Positions 6,567-15,798 of a stretch of DNA of 64,000 bases are shown here, piece after piece; the stretch's first letter is position 1, and each line of letters opens with the position of its first letter. The notes beneath the pieces were generated by a model. The model made no database searches. It saw nothing but the letters and a program-made list of their open reading frames with translations, and had not been told where the DNA came from. The stretch comes from CAIZGX01 sp046048875 (GTDB taxonomy: Bacteria; Bacteroidota; Bacteroidia; Flavobacteriales_D; Sanyastnellaceae). The stretch spans positions 124,001 through 188,000 of the forward strand of contig JBJOFG010000008.1 in the NCBI GenBank assembly GCA_046048875.1. Reading direction: 5' to 3'. The position numbers and the translations under genes are program-made.

Positions 6567-9383
6567 TTACTTCGAAAGGTATAAGTTGCGCTCCGAAAAA
6601 ATCTGTCTGAAAAACGGATCCTTCAGGTCTTTGATGAATCGAATGGCTTCGCCAGTTGATTTCATTTCCGGACCGAGTTCTTTGTTCACTTCAGGGAATT
6701 TCTCGTAGCTGAATACAGGAATCTTGATGGCGTAGCCGTTGCGTTTCGGTTGGAAGTTAATGTCCTTCACCTTCACTTCACCCAACATAACTTTCGTTGC
6801 GTAATTAACATAAGGTTCGTCGTAGGCTTTCGCAATGAAAGGAACCGTGCGCGATGCACGCGGATTCGCTTCAATAATGTATACAACGTCGTCTTTAATG
6901 GCGAATTGAATGTTTATCAAACCTACGGTTCCAAGTGCAACGGCAATCTTCTTCGTGTGCTCTTCGATCTGAGTCATAACAAGATCACCCAAGTTGTAAG
7001 GAGGCAACACACCGTATGAATCACCGCTGTGAATTCCAGCCGGTTCAATGTGCTGCATAATGCCAATGATGTAAACATCTGTTCCGTCGCAAATAGCATC
7101 GGCTTCCGCTTCAATAGCGCCTTCCAAGAAGTGGTCTAACAAAATCTGATTGTCGGGCATGTCGCGAAGAATGTTCACCACGTGCTGCTCCAACTCGTTT
7201 TCGTTAATCACAATTTTCATCTTCTGTCCACCTAACACGTAGCTCGGGCGAACCAACAGCGGGAAACCAAGGTCTTTAGAAAGTTCAATAGCTTGCTCTG
7301 CGTTTTCCACCACTCCGAATTTCGGATATGGAATGTTGTTTTCCTTCAAACAATTTGAAAAGCGACCACGATCTTCTGCCAAGTCTAAGGCGTCGAAAGA
7401 GGTTCCCAATATTTTAATTCCGTAGCGCTGTAATTTTTCAGCAAGCTTCAAAGCTGTTTGTCCGCCTAGCTGAACAATTACTCCCACGGGGTTTTCGTGA
7501 CGAATGATGTCGTAAATGTGTTCCCAGAAAACCGGTTCGAAATACAACTTATCTGCGGTGTCGAAGTCGGTTGAAACGGTTTCCGGATTGCAATTGATCA
7601 TGATGGTTTCGTAGCCGCATTCCTTCGCTGCAAGCACACCGTGCACACACGAATAGTCGAATTCAATACCTTGACCAATGCGGTTCGGGCCGCTTCCCAG
7701 TACAATTACTTTTTTGTTTTCGGAACGAACGCTTTCATTCTCGTATTCGAAAGTGCTGTAGTAATATGGGGTCTTTGCTTCGAACTCTGCTGCACAGGTG
7801 TCCACCAATTTGTACACGCGCTGAATGCCCATCTCGTCGCGCTTGGTGTATACTTCACTCTCCAAACATTTCAATAGGTGCGCAATCTGTCTGTCGGCAT
7901 ACCCTTTTTGTTTTGCTTCGAACAACAATTCTTTCGGAATGGAAGCAAGCGTGTGCTTTTCAATCACACGTTCCAACTGAAGTAACTCTTCAATTTGTTT
8001 CAAGAACCACAAGTCGATGCGTGTTTTTTCTTGAATAGTTTTGAAGGGTATTCCCAATTTAATGGCGTCGTAAATGTGGAAAATACGGTTCCAACTTGGG
8101 TGTTCTAAAGAGTCTAAGATTTCTTGCTGGTCGCGCAATTCTTTACCGTCGGCACCAAGGCCGTTACGATTGATCTCTAAGGATTGACAAGCCTTTTGAA
8201 GAGCTTCTTGGAAGGTTCTTCCAATTCCCATTACTTCACCAACACTCTTCATTTGCAAACCTAACTCGCGGTTGCATCCTGGGAATTTATCGAAATTCCA
8301 ACGCGGGATTTTCACAATTACATAGTCAAGCGTGGGTTCGAATAAAGCGGAAGTGCTCTTTGTAATCTGATTTTGAAGTTCGTCGAGGTGATAACCAATG
8401 GCTAGTTTCGAGGCGATTTTGGCAATTGGATATCCGGTTGCTTTCGACGCTAACGCTGAAGAGCGCGACACACGCGGATTAATTTCAATGGCAATGATGT
8501 CTTCGTTGGCATCGGGTGAAACCGCGAATTGAACGTTACATCCGCCTGCGAAGTTTCCAATGGCGCGCATCATGCGAATGGCCATGTCGCGCATCTTTTG
8601 GAAGGTCGTGTCGCTTAAAGTCATGGCAGGCGCAACGGTAATGCTGTCTCCGGTGTGAATTCCAATGGGGTCGAAGTTTTCAATGCTACATATAATGACT
8701 ACGTTGTCGTTCGCATCGCGAAGCAACTCGAGTTCGTATTCCTTCCAACCCATTAACGCTTTGTCGATCATGACTTCGTGAATAGGGGAAAGGTGAAGTC
8801 CACGAGTGAGTAAACGGTCGAAGTCGGCTTGGTTGTATACCAAGCTCGCGCCCGAACCACCAAGCGTATATGAAGGACGAATACAAAGAGGAAATCCAAA
8901 TTGTTGCGCAATTTCTTTTCCTTCAAGGAAAGACTTTGCTGTTAACTGCGGAGCCATAGGCACTCCGATTTCTGTCATTAAATCGCGAAACGCCTCGCGG
9001 TTTTCGGTGATCTCAATGGCTTTGGTATCTACTCCCACCATGCGAACGCCGTATTGTTCCCACATGCCGTTTTCTTCGCATTGAATAGCAAGGTTTAGCG
9101 CTGTTTGCCCGCCCATGGTTGGAAGAACAACATCGATCTTATGATTTTTCAGAATGGTTTCAATGCTAGCGGGCTCCAAGGGAAGGAGGTATACATTGTC
9201 TGCAACGACCTTGTCGGTCATAATTGTTGCAGGATTGCTATTGATGAGGGTTACTTCAATGCCTTCTTCACGCAACGAGCGCGCAGCTTGGCTTCCGGAG
9301 TAATCAAATTCACATGCTTGTCCGATAACGATGGGTCCAGAACCAATGATGAGGACCGACTTAATGCTTTTGTCTTTGGGCAT
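6567..9383 (-). CDS. carB: Carbamoyl-phosphate synthase large subunit
   Basis: 938 residues. CarB uses ammonia from the CarA glutaminase, bicarbonate and two ATP to make carbamoyl phosphate for pyrimidine and arginine synthesis. Seen: the N-terminal IGSGPIVIGQACEFDYSG, first ATP-grasp half with SYTLGGSGAS and EINPRVSRSSALASKATG, the oligomerisation region at about 400-550, then the repeated half with GSGPNRIGQGIEFDYSC, SYVLGGQ and EANPRASRT. The family in E. coli is about 1070 residues. Here the protein ends shortly after GPEMKSTGEAI, so the C-terminal MGS-like allosteric domain is absent, a form I associate with Bacteroidota. carA is not in the window. The A-rich leader (ten A on the sense strand) and a TAATTTCG box at 9440-9447 precede it. 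Confidence 0.97.
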   Translation of the reverse strand: MPKDKSIKSVLIIGSGPIVIGQACEFDYSGSQAARSLREEGIEVTLINSNPATIMTDKVVADNVYLLPLEPASIETILKNHKIDVVLPTMGGQTALNLAIQCEENGMWEQYGVRMVGVDTKAIEITENREAFRDLMTEIGVPMAPQLTAKSFLEGKEIAQQFGFPLCIRPSYTLGGSGASLVYNQADFDRLLTRGLHLSPIHEVMIDKALMGWKEYELELLRDANDNVVIICSIENFDPIGIHTGDSITVAPAMTLSDTTFQKMRDMAIRMMRAIGNFAGGCNVQFAVSPDANEDIIAIEINPRVSRSSALASKATGYPIAKIASKLAIGYHLDELQNQITKSTSALFEPTLDYVIVKIPRWNFDKFPGCNRELGLQMKSVGEVMGIGRTFQEALQKACQSLEINRNGLGADGKELRDQQEILDSLEHPSWNRIFHIYDAIKLGIPFKTIQEKTRIDLWFLKQIEELLQLERVIEKHTLASIPKELLFEAKQKGYADRQIAHLLKCLESEVYTKRDEMGIQRVYKLVDTCAAEFEAKTPYYYSTFEYENESVRSENKKVIVLGSGPNRIGQGIEFDYSCVHGVLAAKECGYETIMINCNPETVSTDFDTADKLYFEPVFWEHIYDIIRHENPVGVIVQLGGQTALKLAEKLQRYGIKILGTSFDALDLAEDRGRFSNCLKENNIPYPKFGVVENAEQAIELSKDLGFPLLVRPSYVLGGQKMKIVINENELEQHVVNILRDMPDNQILLDHFLEGAIEAEADAICDGTDVYIIGIMQHIEPAGIHSGDSYGVLPPYNLGDLVMTQIEEHTKKIAVALGTVGLINIQFAIKDDVVYIIEANPRASRTVPFIAKAYDEPYVNYATKVMLGEVKVKDINFQPKRNGYAIKIPVFSYEKFPEVNKELGPEMKSTGEAIRFIKDLKDPFFRQIFSERNLYLSK

Positions 9384-9439
9384 TTTTTTTTTATCTCACT
9401 TCGTAGGATGAAGTAAGAGGCGTTTTTCTAATACGGTTG

Positions 9440-9471
9440 CGAAATTACAACTAACATAGGTTATGGTGCAA
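9440..9471 (-). promoter_or_regulatory. Putative carB promoter (TTG - N21 - TAATTTCG)
   Basis: On the minus strand TTG (9471-9469) and TAATTTCG (9447-9440) are 21 nt apart, 57 bp before the carB start. The layout matches the Bacteroidota -33/-7 arrangement, with TTCG in place of TTTG. Spacing is at the long end. Not tested. Confidence 0.4.
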
Positions 9472-9680
9472 GTAGAGATTTTAACAGTTGTTGACAATGT
9501 GGTAAAGAGGATATTTCATAATTCACAAATCTTTCAATGGGACAGTCTGAATTTTGCTTTCCTCTTAAAGGCTGATCGGAAATTTGTATTCAAAGACCAT
9601 AAAAGAGACAAGTAAATAGTACAATTTAAGGATTGAAGTTCATTTTGAAAATCTGTAATCCTCTCGAATATTATTTTCGA

Positions 9681-9707
9681 ATGCATTAAATGCATCAAAT
9701 GCATCGA
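9681..9707. repeat. Three ATGCAT palindromes at 9-bp period
   Basis: ATGCAT at 9681, 9690 and 9699, each followed by a 3-nt spacer (TAA, CAA, CGA), upstream of the lipoprotein gene. It could be a short operator array or a simple repeat. The period of 9 is below a helical turn. Confidence 0.55.
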
Positions 9708-9790
9708 ATGAACATTTTTTTCATCAAGTTCAAATTCTAGTTTTGGTGTTGTCTAGAAATGGTTCTGGATGAAACAATAAAATTAATCAA

Positions 9791-10570
9791 ATGAATTTAA
9801 AACACTTTTTCAGCCCAATTATTGGAGCTGCTTTGTTAATGTCTTGCGGTGGTTCAAGTAAGGGGCCAGAAATGAAAGTGGAAGCAGGTAAATCAATAGA
9901 AGGGCCCCTTGCAGGTTATATTGAAGTTGTAGATCAACCTTATTTAATAGAGTTTGAAAAGGGTGGTGGAATCGAAGGTAATGACCTTCAGGCATATGTT
10001 AATGTGAAATTTAAATTGGTTAAACCTTTGGATTTTGAATTACCAAAAGATGAAACATATAACGTAGTTGATTTGACGTTAGCCTTTCATGATGAAGCAG
10101 GCGCTTCTCCTGTGAGTGAAAGCTTTGGTCTAGCAGGTTTGGAACACGAGGCTTTTGTAAATTTCTTGAAAACGGGAAGTGGGGAGAAGGTTTTTAAAAT
10201 GCGTGGTCCTCAGATGATCAGTAGTGCGGATGATTTCTTCAGTAAAGCTGATTGGATGAAAGTAAAATCATTCAATATTTTATCGGCAATCAAAGGTCCG
10301 AAGGTTTCACAATCAGAAACTACTTCAACTTCATCAGGTAGTGATTGTGAGATTTTTTTGCAAGAGTATGAGGCTTTTATGACTGAATACGTAAGAGTTG
10401 CAAAAGAATATGCATTGAACAGAGATGACCAAGATCTTATGGCTGATTATACAAATCTTTTGGGTCAAGCCTCTTCTTGGGCTACCAAAACAATGAGTTG
10501 CGCATCAGATCCGGCTTTTGCATCGAGGTTTTCAGCTATTCAAATGAAAATTGCTCAGGCAGCCTTGTAA
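9791..10570 (+). CDS. Hypothetical lipoprotein
   Basis: 259 residues. A lipoprotein signal ends LLMSC with Cys19 as the expected lipid-modified residue. It is followed by a Gly/Ser linker and a beta-rich domain (about 30-170), then a Ser/Thr linker and a helical C-terminal segment with two Cys (EIFLQEY and MSCASDP) that might form a disulfide. I do not recognise the family. A small membrane protein gene starts 20 bp downstream on the same strand, and both have a lower G+C content than carB, so the two may have arrived together. Confidence 0.75.
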   Translation: MNLKHFFSPIIGAALLMSCGGSSKGPEMKVEAGKSIEGPLAGYIEVVDQPYLIEFEKGGGIEGNDLQAYVNVKFKLVKPLDFELPKDETYNVVDLTLAFHDEAGASPVSESFGLAGLEHEAFVNFLKTGSGEKVFKMRGPQMISSADDFFSKADWMKVKSFNILSAIKGPKVSQSETTSTSSGSDCEIFLQEYEAFMTEYVRVAKEYALNRDDQDLMADYTNLLGQASSWATKTMSCASDPAFASRFSAIQMKIAQAAL

Positions 10571-10590
10571 TAACCTAAAGTATCTTATTT

Positions 10591-10998
10591 ATGTTTTATA
10601 CAGTTGTAGTAATAAATACCCTTTTTGCTAGTCTTATAGCAGCTCCTGTTTTGATGTTTTTAGCAAAAATGATGAAAGTTGAAAATGTGACTTTCAAAAA
10701 TTCATATCTGACCTCTTTATTTTCATTGCTATCAGTGTATGCACTTTGGTTCATACTGGTTCAAGTCGAAATTGTTTCTCCAAAAATGAGACTCGGAATT
10801 TTAAGAGGGAAGGATGACGCATTAGTGGCCTTAATTCTACACTTTTTATTCACCTTTATCTCATATGTGGCCTATGGTAAAAAGCTATGGAAAACAACAT
10901 TGAAAAAGGCAATTCTTGTGAATATTATTTGGGTTATTATAAATACCATAATTGCTTTGTTCTTACTTATGTATGTTTCAAAGGCAATGAAAGGTTAG
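10591..10998 (+). CDS. Small four-helix membrane protein
   Basis: 135 residues with four hydrophobic stretches at about 3-24, 41-61, 77-93 and 107-128. There are no catalytic or transport motifs I know. It shares a transcript with the lipoprotein gene 20 bp upstream and is followed by a clear terminator. Function unknown. Confidence 0.7.
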   Translation: MFYTVVVINTLFASLIAAPVLMFLAKMMKVENVTFKNSYLTSLFSLLSVYALWFILVQVEIVSPKMRLGILRGKDDALVALILHFLFTFISYVAYGKKLWKTTLKKAILVNIIWVIINTIIALFLLMYVSKAMKG

Positions 10999-11019
10999 AT
11001 TTTAGTTTTGGCGGACAAG

Positions 11020-11050
11020 AAAAAGAGTAGGCTATGCCTACTCTTTTTTT
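11020..11050. terminator. Bidirectional intrinsic terminator
   Basis: A hairpin with arms at 11023-11032 and 11036-11045 (AGAGTAGGC pairs with GCCTACTCT, loop TAT), with an A-tract on one side and a T-tract on the other, so it reads as a terminator on both strands. It lies between the convergent ends of the small membrane protein (10998) and the kinase (11049). It is the only textbook rho-independent terminator I saw in the window. Confidence 0.88.
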
Positions 11051-12266
11051 ATTTAATCATCACGGTATTCAATTTCCCAATCTCTATATTGTTACGGTAT
11101 AGCGCATTTTGATAAATACGCTGCGAAGAGATACTTCCAGAAGATTCCGGTTGAAATTGCTTGGTGAACGTATTCCATTCTTTCAATAACAATGTGTATT
11201 CCTCTTGATGTATGGAAGTTGCGCTGGAAAGGCTGGGTATTGCTAATGTCTCCATCCGGTTTTTGTAACGGTTGAAGAATTGCCTCACCGTATTTTCAAT
11301 AGCAAGTGAATCGGCAACCGAAAGAGTGGTTTTTAAATTTGATGGAGCTGATTTGATATTTGAGTTGGTCTCTTCGTCTTCCATGGATTGGTCTGTTTCA
11401 ACCGTGTAAATTGGCTTTGACTGCTGAGTGGTCATGGAGATTGCTTGCGGAATGTCAGATGTGACCTCCTTTTTAGGAAGGAGCAAAATAGACAGTATAC
11501 CTACTAATACTGCAGTTGCAGAAAGAAACGAGAATCTTCGAACTCTTACATTCCGAAGCACAAGTTCAATCTCTGATATGTTTTGAAAACGATCACGCGT
11601 ATTGTTTTGAGTACATTTTTTAACCATCGAATTCCACAATCTCGTCTTTGGTATAGCCTCATTTTCTTGAAGGTATTCGATGATCTTCCCCAAGGAGTAT
11701 ACGTCACTTTTCGCTGAGCATTTTTGATTGTGAAGTTCTGGAGCGGAATAGTGTGTTGAGCTTCCCCATGATTTGATGTGCGTGCTCGTGGAGGAATGAC
11801 TGAAATCGATAAGCTTCACTTGTCCATCTAAATTCGAAATCATGATGTTTTCTGGTTTCAAATCGAGATGAAAAATTTCTTTTGAATGCAAATAATTTAA
11901 GGCCCGAAGAATTCCCGAAATGATTTTAGCACCATTTTTATTTTTGATGTTGTTCCCCTCGATGAATTGCTTTAAGTTTTTCCCATCAATAAATTCCATC
12001 TCAATAACAAGTCCTTCTTCAGCTCTGTCGTGAAGAAAAAAATACGAGACAATATTGGGATGCTTTAAGTGTAAGCCGATGTTGAATTCTCGTCGAAGTG
12101 CGCTAATGAGGACTGGACTTCGTCTTTTCGAGGCTACCGCCTTTTTCTCGATTCGAAATTGGTGGAAATATATCTTTCTTGTAATAACGAAGTTTTCACC
12201 CGTAAAGATTACTTCAGAAGTCAGAGCGGTTGAATTTTCTTCTGCATTGAATCCACTAGAGGTCAT
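11049..12266 (-). CDS. Membrane-anchored Ser/Thr protein kinase, non-RD
   Basis: 405 residues. The cytoplasmic kinase domain is at about 22-240: catalytic loop HLDLKPEN at 133-140, metal-binding DFS at 154-156 in place of DFG, APE at 175-177, SDVYSLG at 187-193. Leu replaces the Arg before the catalytic Asp, so this is a non-RD kinase, and the glycine-rich loop is not recognisable. A single membrane segment at about 246-263 is followed by a 140-residue outer part rich in Ser/Thr, probably periplasmic. It would phosphorylate proteins on Ser/Thr, possibly in response to an outside signal. The regulator-like gene 9 bp upstream is probably co-transcribed and a candidate substrate. Confidence 0.85.
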   Translation of the reverse strand: MTSSGFNAEENSTALTSEVIFTGENFVITRKIYFHQFRIEKKAVASKRRSPVLISALRREFNIGLHLKHPNIVSYFFLHDRAEEGLVIEMEFIDGKNLKQFIEGNNIKNKNGAKIISGILRALNYLHSKEIFHLDLKPENIMISNLDGQVKLIDFSHSSTSTHIKSWGSSTHYSAPELHNQKCSAKSDVYSLGKIIEYLQENEAIPKTRLWNSMVKKCTQNNTRDRFQNISEIELVLRNVRVRRFSFLSATAVLVGILSILLLPKKEVTSDIPQAISMTTQQSKPIYTVETDQSMEDEETNSNIKSAPSNLKTTLSVADSLAIENTVRQFFNRYKNRMETLAIPSLSSATSIHQEEYTLLLKEWNTFTKQFQPESSGSISSQRIYQNALYRNNIEIGKLNTVMIK

Positions 12267-12275
12267 TCGCCGAAA

Positions 12276-12827
12276 TTAACTCATTTTCTCCAATGACGTA
12301 ATACCTGAAGATTTTCCTGCAGTGAACGCGCCTAGATTTTCATCACCTCGGATCACTTCATTAATAAAGAGAGGATAGTTCAATACAATTTGATTAAATT
12401 TTATGATGTCGTTGACCTGTAGTTTTGAATTGATAGATTCTAAAACTCTAAATTCTGAATTGGATGCGTATTCTGCAATGATTAGTCTTTCAGGTTCGTA
12501 CTCAAATTTGATCTTTTCACTAGTTTTGAGGTTGTTAATATTTATCTCTTGTATGGATTCAAATCGTGAGTTTTCATCGTTTTGAATTTGCTCCACGAAG
12601 TCGTCGTAGTTAGTATAGCCAATGTACTTTGAAATTAAATCAAGCGTATATAATCGGGGTTCATTGACACCTGGAATGATGCCAAAGAAGCGTTTTAAAG
12701 TAGAGCCGCTAATAGGCTGCTTTGTCTCAATTGAAATAACATCCGCTAAAACGTCACAGTCTTTGGCATATCGGATTACGCTTCCAAATTTCTCTTCGAT
12801 TTTATCTTTTAATATTTTAAATGACAT
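12276..12827 (-). CDS. Regulator-like protein, paralogue of the one at 31906
   Basis: 183 residues, cytoplasmic. The N-terminal 80 residues share YAKDCDVLA, STLKRFFGII, EPRLYTLDLISKYIGY and a Tyr-Asp-Asp-Phe end with the protein at 31906-32454. This block is common at the N-terminus of Bacteroidota proteins and looks like a small helical domain, perhaps helix-turn-helix, but I cannot confirm DNA binding. The C-terminal part (about 97-183) is a beta-rich domain also shared with that paralogue, ending SSGITSLE. It precedes the kinase by 9 bp. Function unknown; a signalling role is inferred from context. Confidence 0.75.
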   Translation of the reverse strand: MSFKILKDKIEEKFGSVIRYAKDCDVLADVISIETKQPISGSTLKRFFGIIPGVNEPRLYTLDLISKYIGYTNYDDFVEQIQNDENSRFESIQEININNLKTSEKIKFEYEPERLIIAEYASNSEFRVLESINSKLQVNDIIKFNQIVLNYPLFINEVIRGDENLGAFTAGKSSGITSLEKMS

Positions 12828-12839
12828 TATTTTTTTTAG

Positions 12840-12872
12840 CGAAAATATGTGAAGAAACGGGCAGATGTCAAA
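12840..12872 (-). promoter_or_regulatory. Putative promoter (TTTG - N21 - TATTTTCG)
   Basis: On the minus strand TTTG (12872-12869) and TATTTTCG (12847-12840) are 21 nt apart, upstream of the regulator-kinase operon start at 12827. It matches the TAnnTTCG box seen at several other genes in the window. Confidence 0.45.
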
Positions 12873-12930
12873 GTGAATGAAATGATTGAAGTGAATGTAG
12901 TGATTGCTAATATTTTGAAATTAAGGTGCG

Positions 12931-13746
12931 CTACATCAACCGATGCCCTTTCTCTTCAATCTTCCATTCAACATAGGAGAGGTGTGATGTGAGCGCGCGC
13001 AGTTTATCCCCGTGCTTCCACGGAATAACGACGTCGTATTTTCCGAAAATGAATTCAACCGAAATGTGATTCGCTTCAATGGATTGCGCAATGGCTTTCA
13101 TTTTCGGATAGCATTTGCGGTAACCCATCCAAACGTCGAACACCTGCTCCCGCACGGAACGCTCGTGCATGTAGTATTCCACAAAACGAAACAATTTAAC
13201 AGGAAGAAGCTTGATCGCTTTCAAGAAGCGCGCAAGTCTAATCACGAAACTTCCATTTTTCTTCAATCCAGTGGCAATTTTCCTTCCCAACCAAGTGCCC
13301 ACTGTAAAGGCATACAACTTATTTCTTGTAAGTCCGTCACTGGCTAAGAATTTTGCAGACGATATCTTTTCTCCGGCATGCTGAAGAAGCATCAACCCCA
13401 GTCTTCCACCCATGCTGTAAGCGATAAGCTTACATTTTTCCACCTGAAAATGATTCAATAAGAATTTAAATTGACTCATCCAAGCCTCAACACTCAAGCC
13501 TTCGTTCAGTTCTTTATCACTGAAAGAGTCGCTGCCCTTGTGGGACCAGAAGCCAATGGCGACCATTCGTTCATGGTCCTTCAAGTGATTTGCAAACGAT
13601 TCGAAGTCCTCAGGGTTTCTCCCGAATCCATGCAAGCATAAAATCAGTTCAGTGGGATTGTCGGATTTACTCCATTCAACCACTTTGAATGATTTATACT
13701 GAAAGCTTAAAGAGTAGATTTTTTGCTTCATGATCGTTTCCGTCAC
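12931..13746 (-). CDS. Alpha/beta-hydrolase fold protein
   Basis: 271 residues from the first ATG. The next Met at residue 6 (start at 13731) is an equally likely start. Oxyanion-hole motif LHGFG at 38-42, nucleophile elbow AYSMGG with Ser111, candidate acid Asp238 in GKYDVVIP and candidate base His268 in KGHRLM, so the catalytic triad is complete. No signal peptide. A basic helical cap lies between 140 and 210. The substrate cannot be told from the sequence; esterase or C-C hydrolase activity is possible. It follows the SOUL gene on the same strand. Confidence 0.82.
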   Translation of the reverse strand: MTETIMKQKIYSLSFQYKSFKVVEWSKSDNPTELILCLHGFGRNPEDFESFANHLKDHERMVAIGFWSHKGSDSFSDKELNEGLSVEAWMSQFKFLLNHFQVEKCKLIAYSMGGRLGLMLLQHAGEKISSAKFLASDGLTRNKLYAFTVGTWLGRKIATGLKKNGSFVIRLARFLKAIKLLPVKLFRFVEYYMHERSVREQVFDVWMGYRKCYPKMKAIAQSIEANHISVEFIFGKYDVVIPWKHGDKLRALTSHLSYVEWKIEEKGHRLM

Positions 13747-13767
13747 GAAGGTATTTCATTCGGATGT

Positions 13768-14367
13768 TTATCGAACTATTTCAACCACAACTTCGTTGCG
13801 TCTTCCGAAGAGTTGATAAGGAGGATTGTATCCTAGAAATTTATAATTGCCTTTGGTCTGAATGCCTTTGGACTTGAGGTAAGCAGCCAATTCTTCTTGA
13901 TGCTTCAAGCGATCTTCGTCATTCGCGAATCCTCTGAATCGTATGGCGGCCATGACTTGTTCTTCGGTTTTCGATAAAATAACTTGAGTGTTGTTTGGCT
14001 TCGGTAAATTGCTCATGTCATACCCTTCCGGCATAACAAAGCTCATGGAAGAGATACTGTCGTTAATGTCGACCTGAACCGGGGCGGTCATTGCAATTTG
14101 AGTTTCGCTTTCGTTTCCACCAAAAATATAACCCGCCAAAGTTCTGAATCCGGGACTGGCCATTTCGCTGTATGACTTCGCGGTTGATTGTACCGTTGCC
14201 AATGTTGCTGGAGGGTAAAGTCGGATTTCTATACGACCGTCTTTCTCAAGGACTGTGTATGGTTGTTCTTTGGTTTTACTGGTCGACATGTAGACGAAAG
14301 ATTGGAATAGGATGAACAGTACAGCAACAGCGAGTAATGTGTATCCCATAATTTTTTTACGCTTCAT
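13768..14367 (-). CDS. SOUL-family (heme-binding-like) protein
   Basis: 199 residues. An N-terminal membrane anchor at about 8-27 is followed by a SOUL domain: YTVLEKDGRIEIRLYPP at the start, then GFRTLAGYIFGGN, IAMTAPVQVDI and FVMPEGYDM. SOUL proteins bind heme or related ligands in eukaryotes; in bacteria the ligand is mostly unknown. The domain would face the periplasm. It lies between the TolC gene and the hydrolase on the minus strand, 21-39 bp from each, and is probably part of the same transcript. Confidence 0.9.
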   Translation of the reverse strand: MKRKKIMGYTLLAVAVLFILFQSFVYMSTSKTKEQPYTVLEKDGRIEIRLYPPATLATVQSTAKSYSEMASPGFRTLAGYIFGGNESETQIAMTAPVQVDINDSISSMSFVMPEGYDMSNLPKPNNTQVILSKTEEQVMAAIRFRGFANDEDRLKHQEELAAYLKSKGIQTKGNYKFLGYNPPYQLFGRRNEVVVEIVR

Positions 14368-14406
14368 GTAAATAAAACCGACAGGATCACTGAATGTTCA
14401 TTGCCA

Positions 14407-15798
14407 CTAATTCAGGAAGTTCAACACCCACAAGGCGCTTTGCTCAATCTTCACCTGCTGAACTTTGCGGTCGAGGTCAATCGCTTTTATAGCGTTTTCG
14501 AAATACGTGTTTTCACGTTGATTCACCAAGAACAATGTGCTTTCGCCGTTGAAGAGTTTGCTGTTCTCGGCTTGCAATAACCGCTCGTATAATTTTGCGT
14601 TCGACTCGGCCAGTTGTTTTTGTGAAAGGGTGGTTGTATAGGCAACATCAAGAGCAAGTGTTTTTTGTTCAAGTTGATTGCGCTTCCATTCCGTATTCAA
14701 ATCATTTTCTTGAATTTTAAGGCGTTGAATTTTTAAATCTCCGCGCGCTTCACGCAACAGCAAAGGCATAGAAAACTCTGCACCCCATTTGTAATTATTG
14801 GTTGAAAAATAGGAGGGAAGTCCTTCACTAAAATCTTTGTTAAGGAAATGATATTCTACGTTCAATTTCGGTTTTAATTTTTCTGCTTTCCATTTTTCTT
14901 CAATGCGAAGAGACTCACCTTTGTTCGCGTACAACGCCAATTCCGGGTGTTCCTCTAAATTCGCTTGAAGTGAAGAGGCCAAGCGAAAAGGTGCTAATTC
15001 GTTTTTGAAATTTAATGAAGGTGAAACGCTTTCATTGAGTATGGCGATTCTATTTTCATCTGGCGAATCTAAAAAGGCTACAAGAGCAATACGAGCTTTA
15101 ACGACTTCTAAATTTGATTCTTGAAATTGAAGTATACGGTTCTGATTTTGAACATAAGCTTCGAGTGTGTCCATTGCAGAACGATCACCTCCTCTGTATC
15201 TAGATCGCACAGCAATAAATCTGCGCTCACTGGTTTTAACGAGCGAGTCAATGACATTGTTTTTTTGAACAGCGAAATACCAGTCGGAATAAAGTTGAAC
15301 GCTCTGTGCAAGTAATTCGTTTATGGCCAATTGTTGTTCAAGATTTCCCGCTTCTAGTAAAATTTCAGCGCGTTTCTTTGCCATTCTTCGTTCGTCTATA
15401 ACCAAGCCTTTCAGCAAGGGAACCGACACTCCAAGCGAGAGAAGTCCTGCATTTGAGGTGTAGTCCTCGGGATTTACATAACTCCCTGTATTCACATCGA
15501 AATGTCCAATGAGCCCAATGGCATATGGAGTATTGTATGAGAGTGTAGTTTCCGAGGTGGAATAATATTCAGTCCCATTGAAGAATTTATTCTTGAACTT
15601 GCTTTCTAACAACGGGTCGAACAAGCCCTTCACTTGAAGGTATTGTGCATTTCGCATTTGTGGATTTAATCGAGCCTTTGACGCAAGCGGATGTTCTTCC
15701 AACACCCAATTCAAATATTCCGTAAGCGTTAATTCTTGCGAATAAAGGTTTGAAGCTAGATTTGTGAAGATTACGAAAAGGAATATCAGCTTTTTCAT
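14407..15798 (-). CDS. TolC-family outer-membrane efflux protein
   Basis: 463 residues with a signal peptide (cleavage near NLYSQE, residue 20). Long amphipathic helices repeat twice in the TolC fashion (about 25-240 and 270-460), with short beta strands between. It should form the outer-membrane channel for the HlyD adaptor encoded just upstream, since the start codon overlaps the adaptor stop (ATGA at 15795-15798). The three genes 18722 to 14407 form an export set. Confidence 0.88.
   Translation of the reverse strand: MKKLIFLFVIFTNLASNLYSQELTLTEYLNWVLEEHPLASKARLNPQMRNAQYLQVKGLFDPLLESKFKNKFFNGTEYYSTSETTLSYNTPYAIGLIGHFDVNTGSYVNPEDYTSNAGLLSLGVSVPLLKGLVIDERRMAKKRAEILLEAGNLEQQLAINELLAQSVQLYSDWYFAVQKNNVIDSLVKTSERRFIAVRSRYRGGDRSAMDTLEAYVQNQNRILQFQESNLEVVKARIALVAFLDSPDENRIAILNESVSPSLNFKNELAPFRLASSLQANLEEHPELALYANKGESLRIEEKWKAEKLKPKLNVEYHFLNKDFSEGLPSYFSTNNYKWGAEFSMPLLLREARGDLKIQRLKIQENDLNTEWKRNQLEQKTLALDVAYTTTLSQKQLAESNAKLYERLLQAENSKLFNGESTLFLVNQRENTYFENAIKAIDLDRKVQQVKIEQSALWVLNFLN

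Larger units (their letters stand above)
9384..9790. other. 407-bp divergent intergenic region
   Basis: Between the carB start and the lipoprotein start at 9791. It contains the putative carB promoter (9440-9471), a degenerate ATGA-class hairpin remnant near 9396-9418, and three ATGCAT palindromes at 9681-9686, 9690-9695 and 9699-9704 spaced by 3 nt. No ORF with plausible coding character and no RNA gene was recognised. Confidence 0.6.

Noticed and set aside
9396..9418. An ATGA-class hairpin near the carB start (CACTTCGTAG, GATGA, AGTAAG)
   Set aside because: Only one imperfect unit is left with a 7-nt loop. It may be a relic but cannot be supported as an array.
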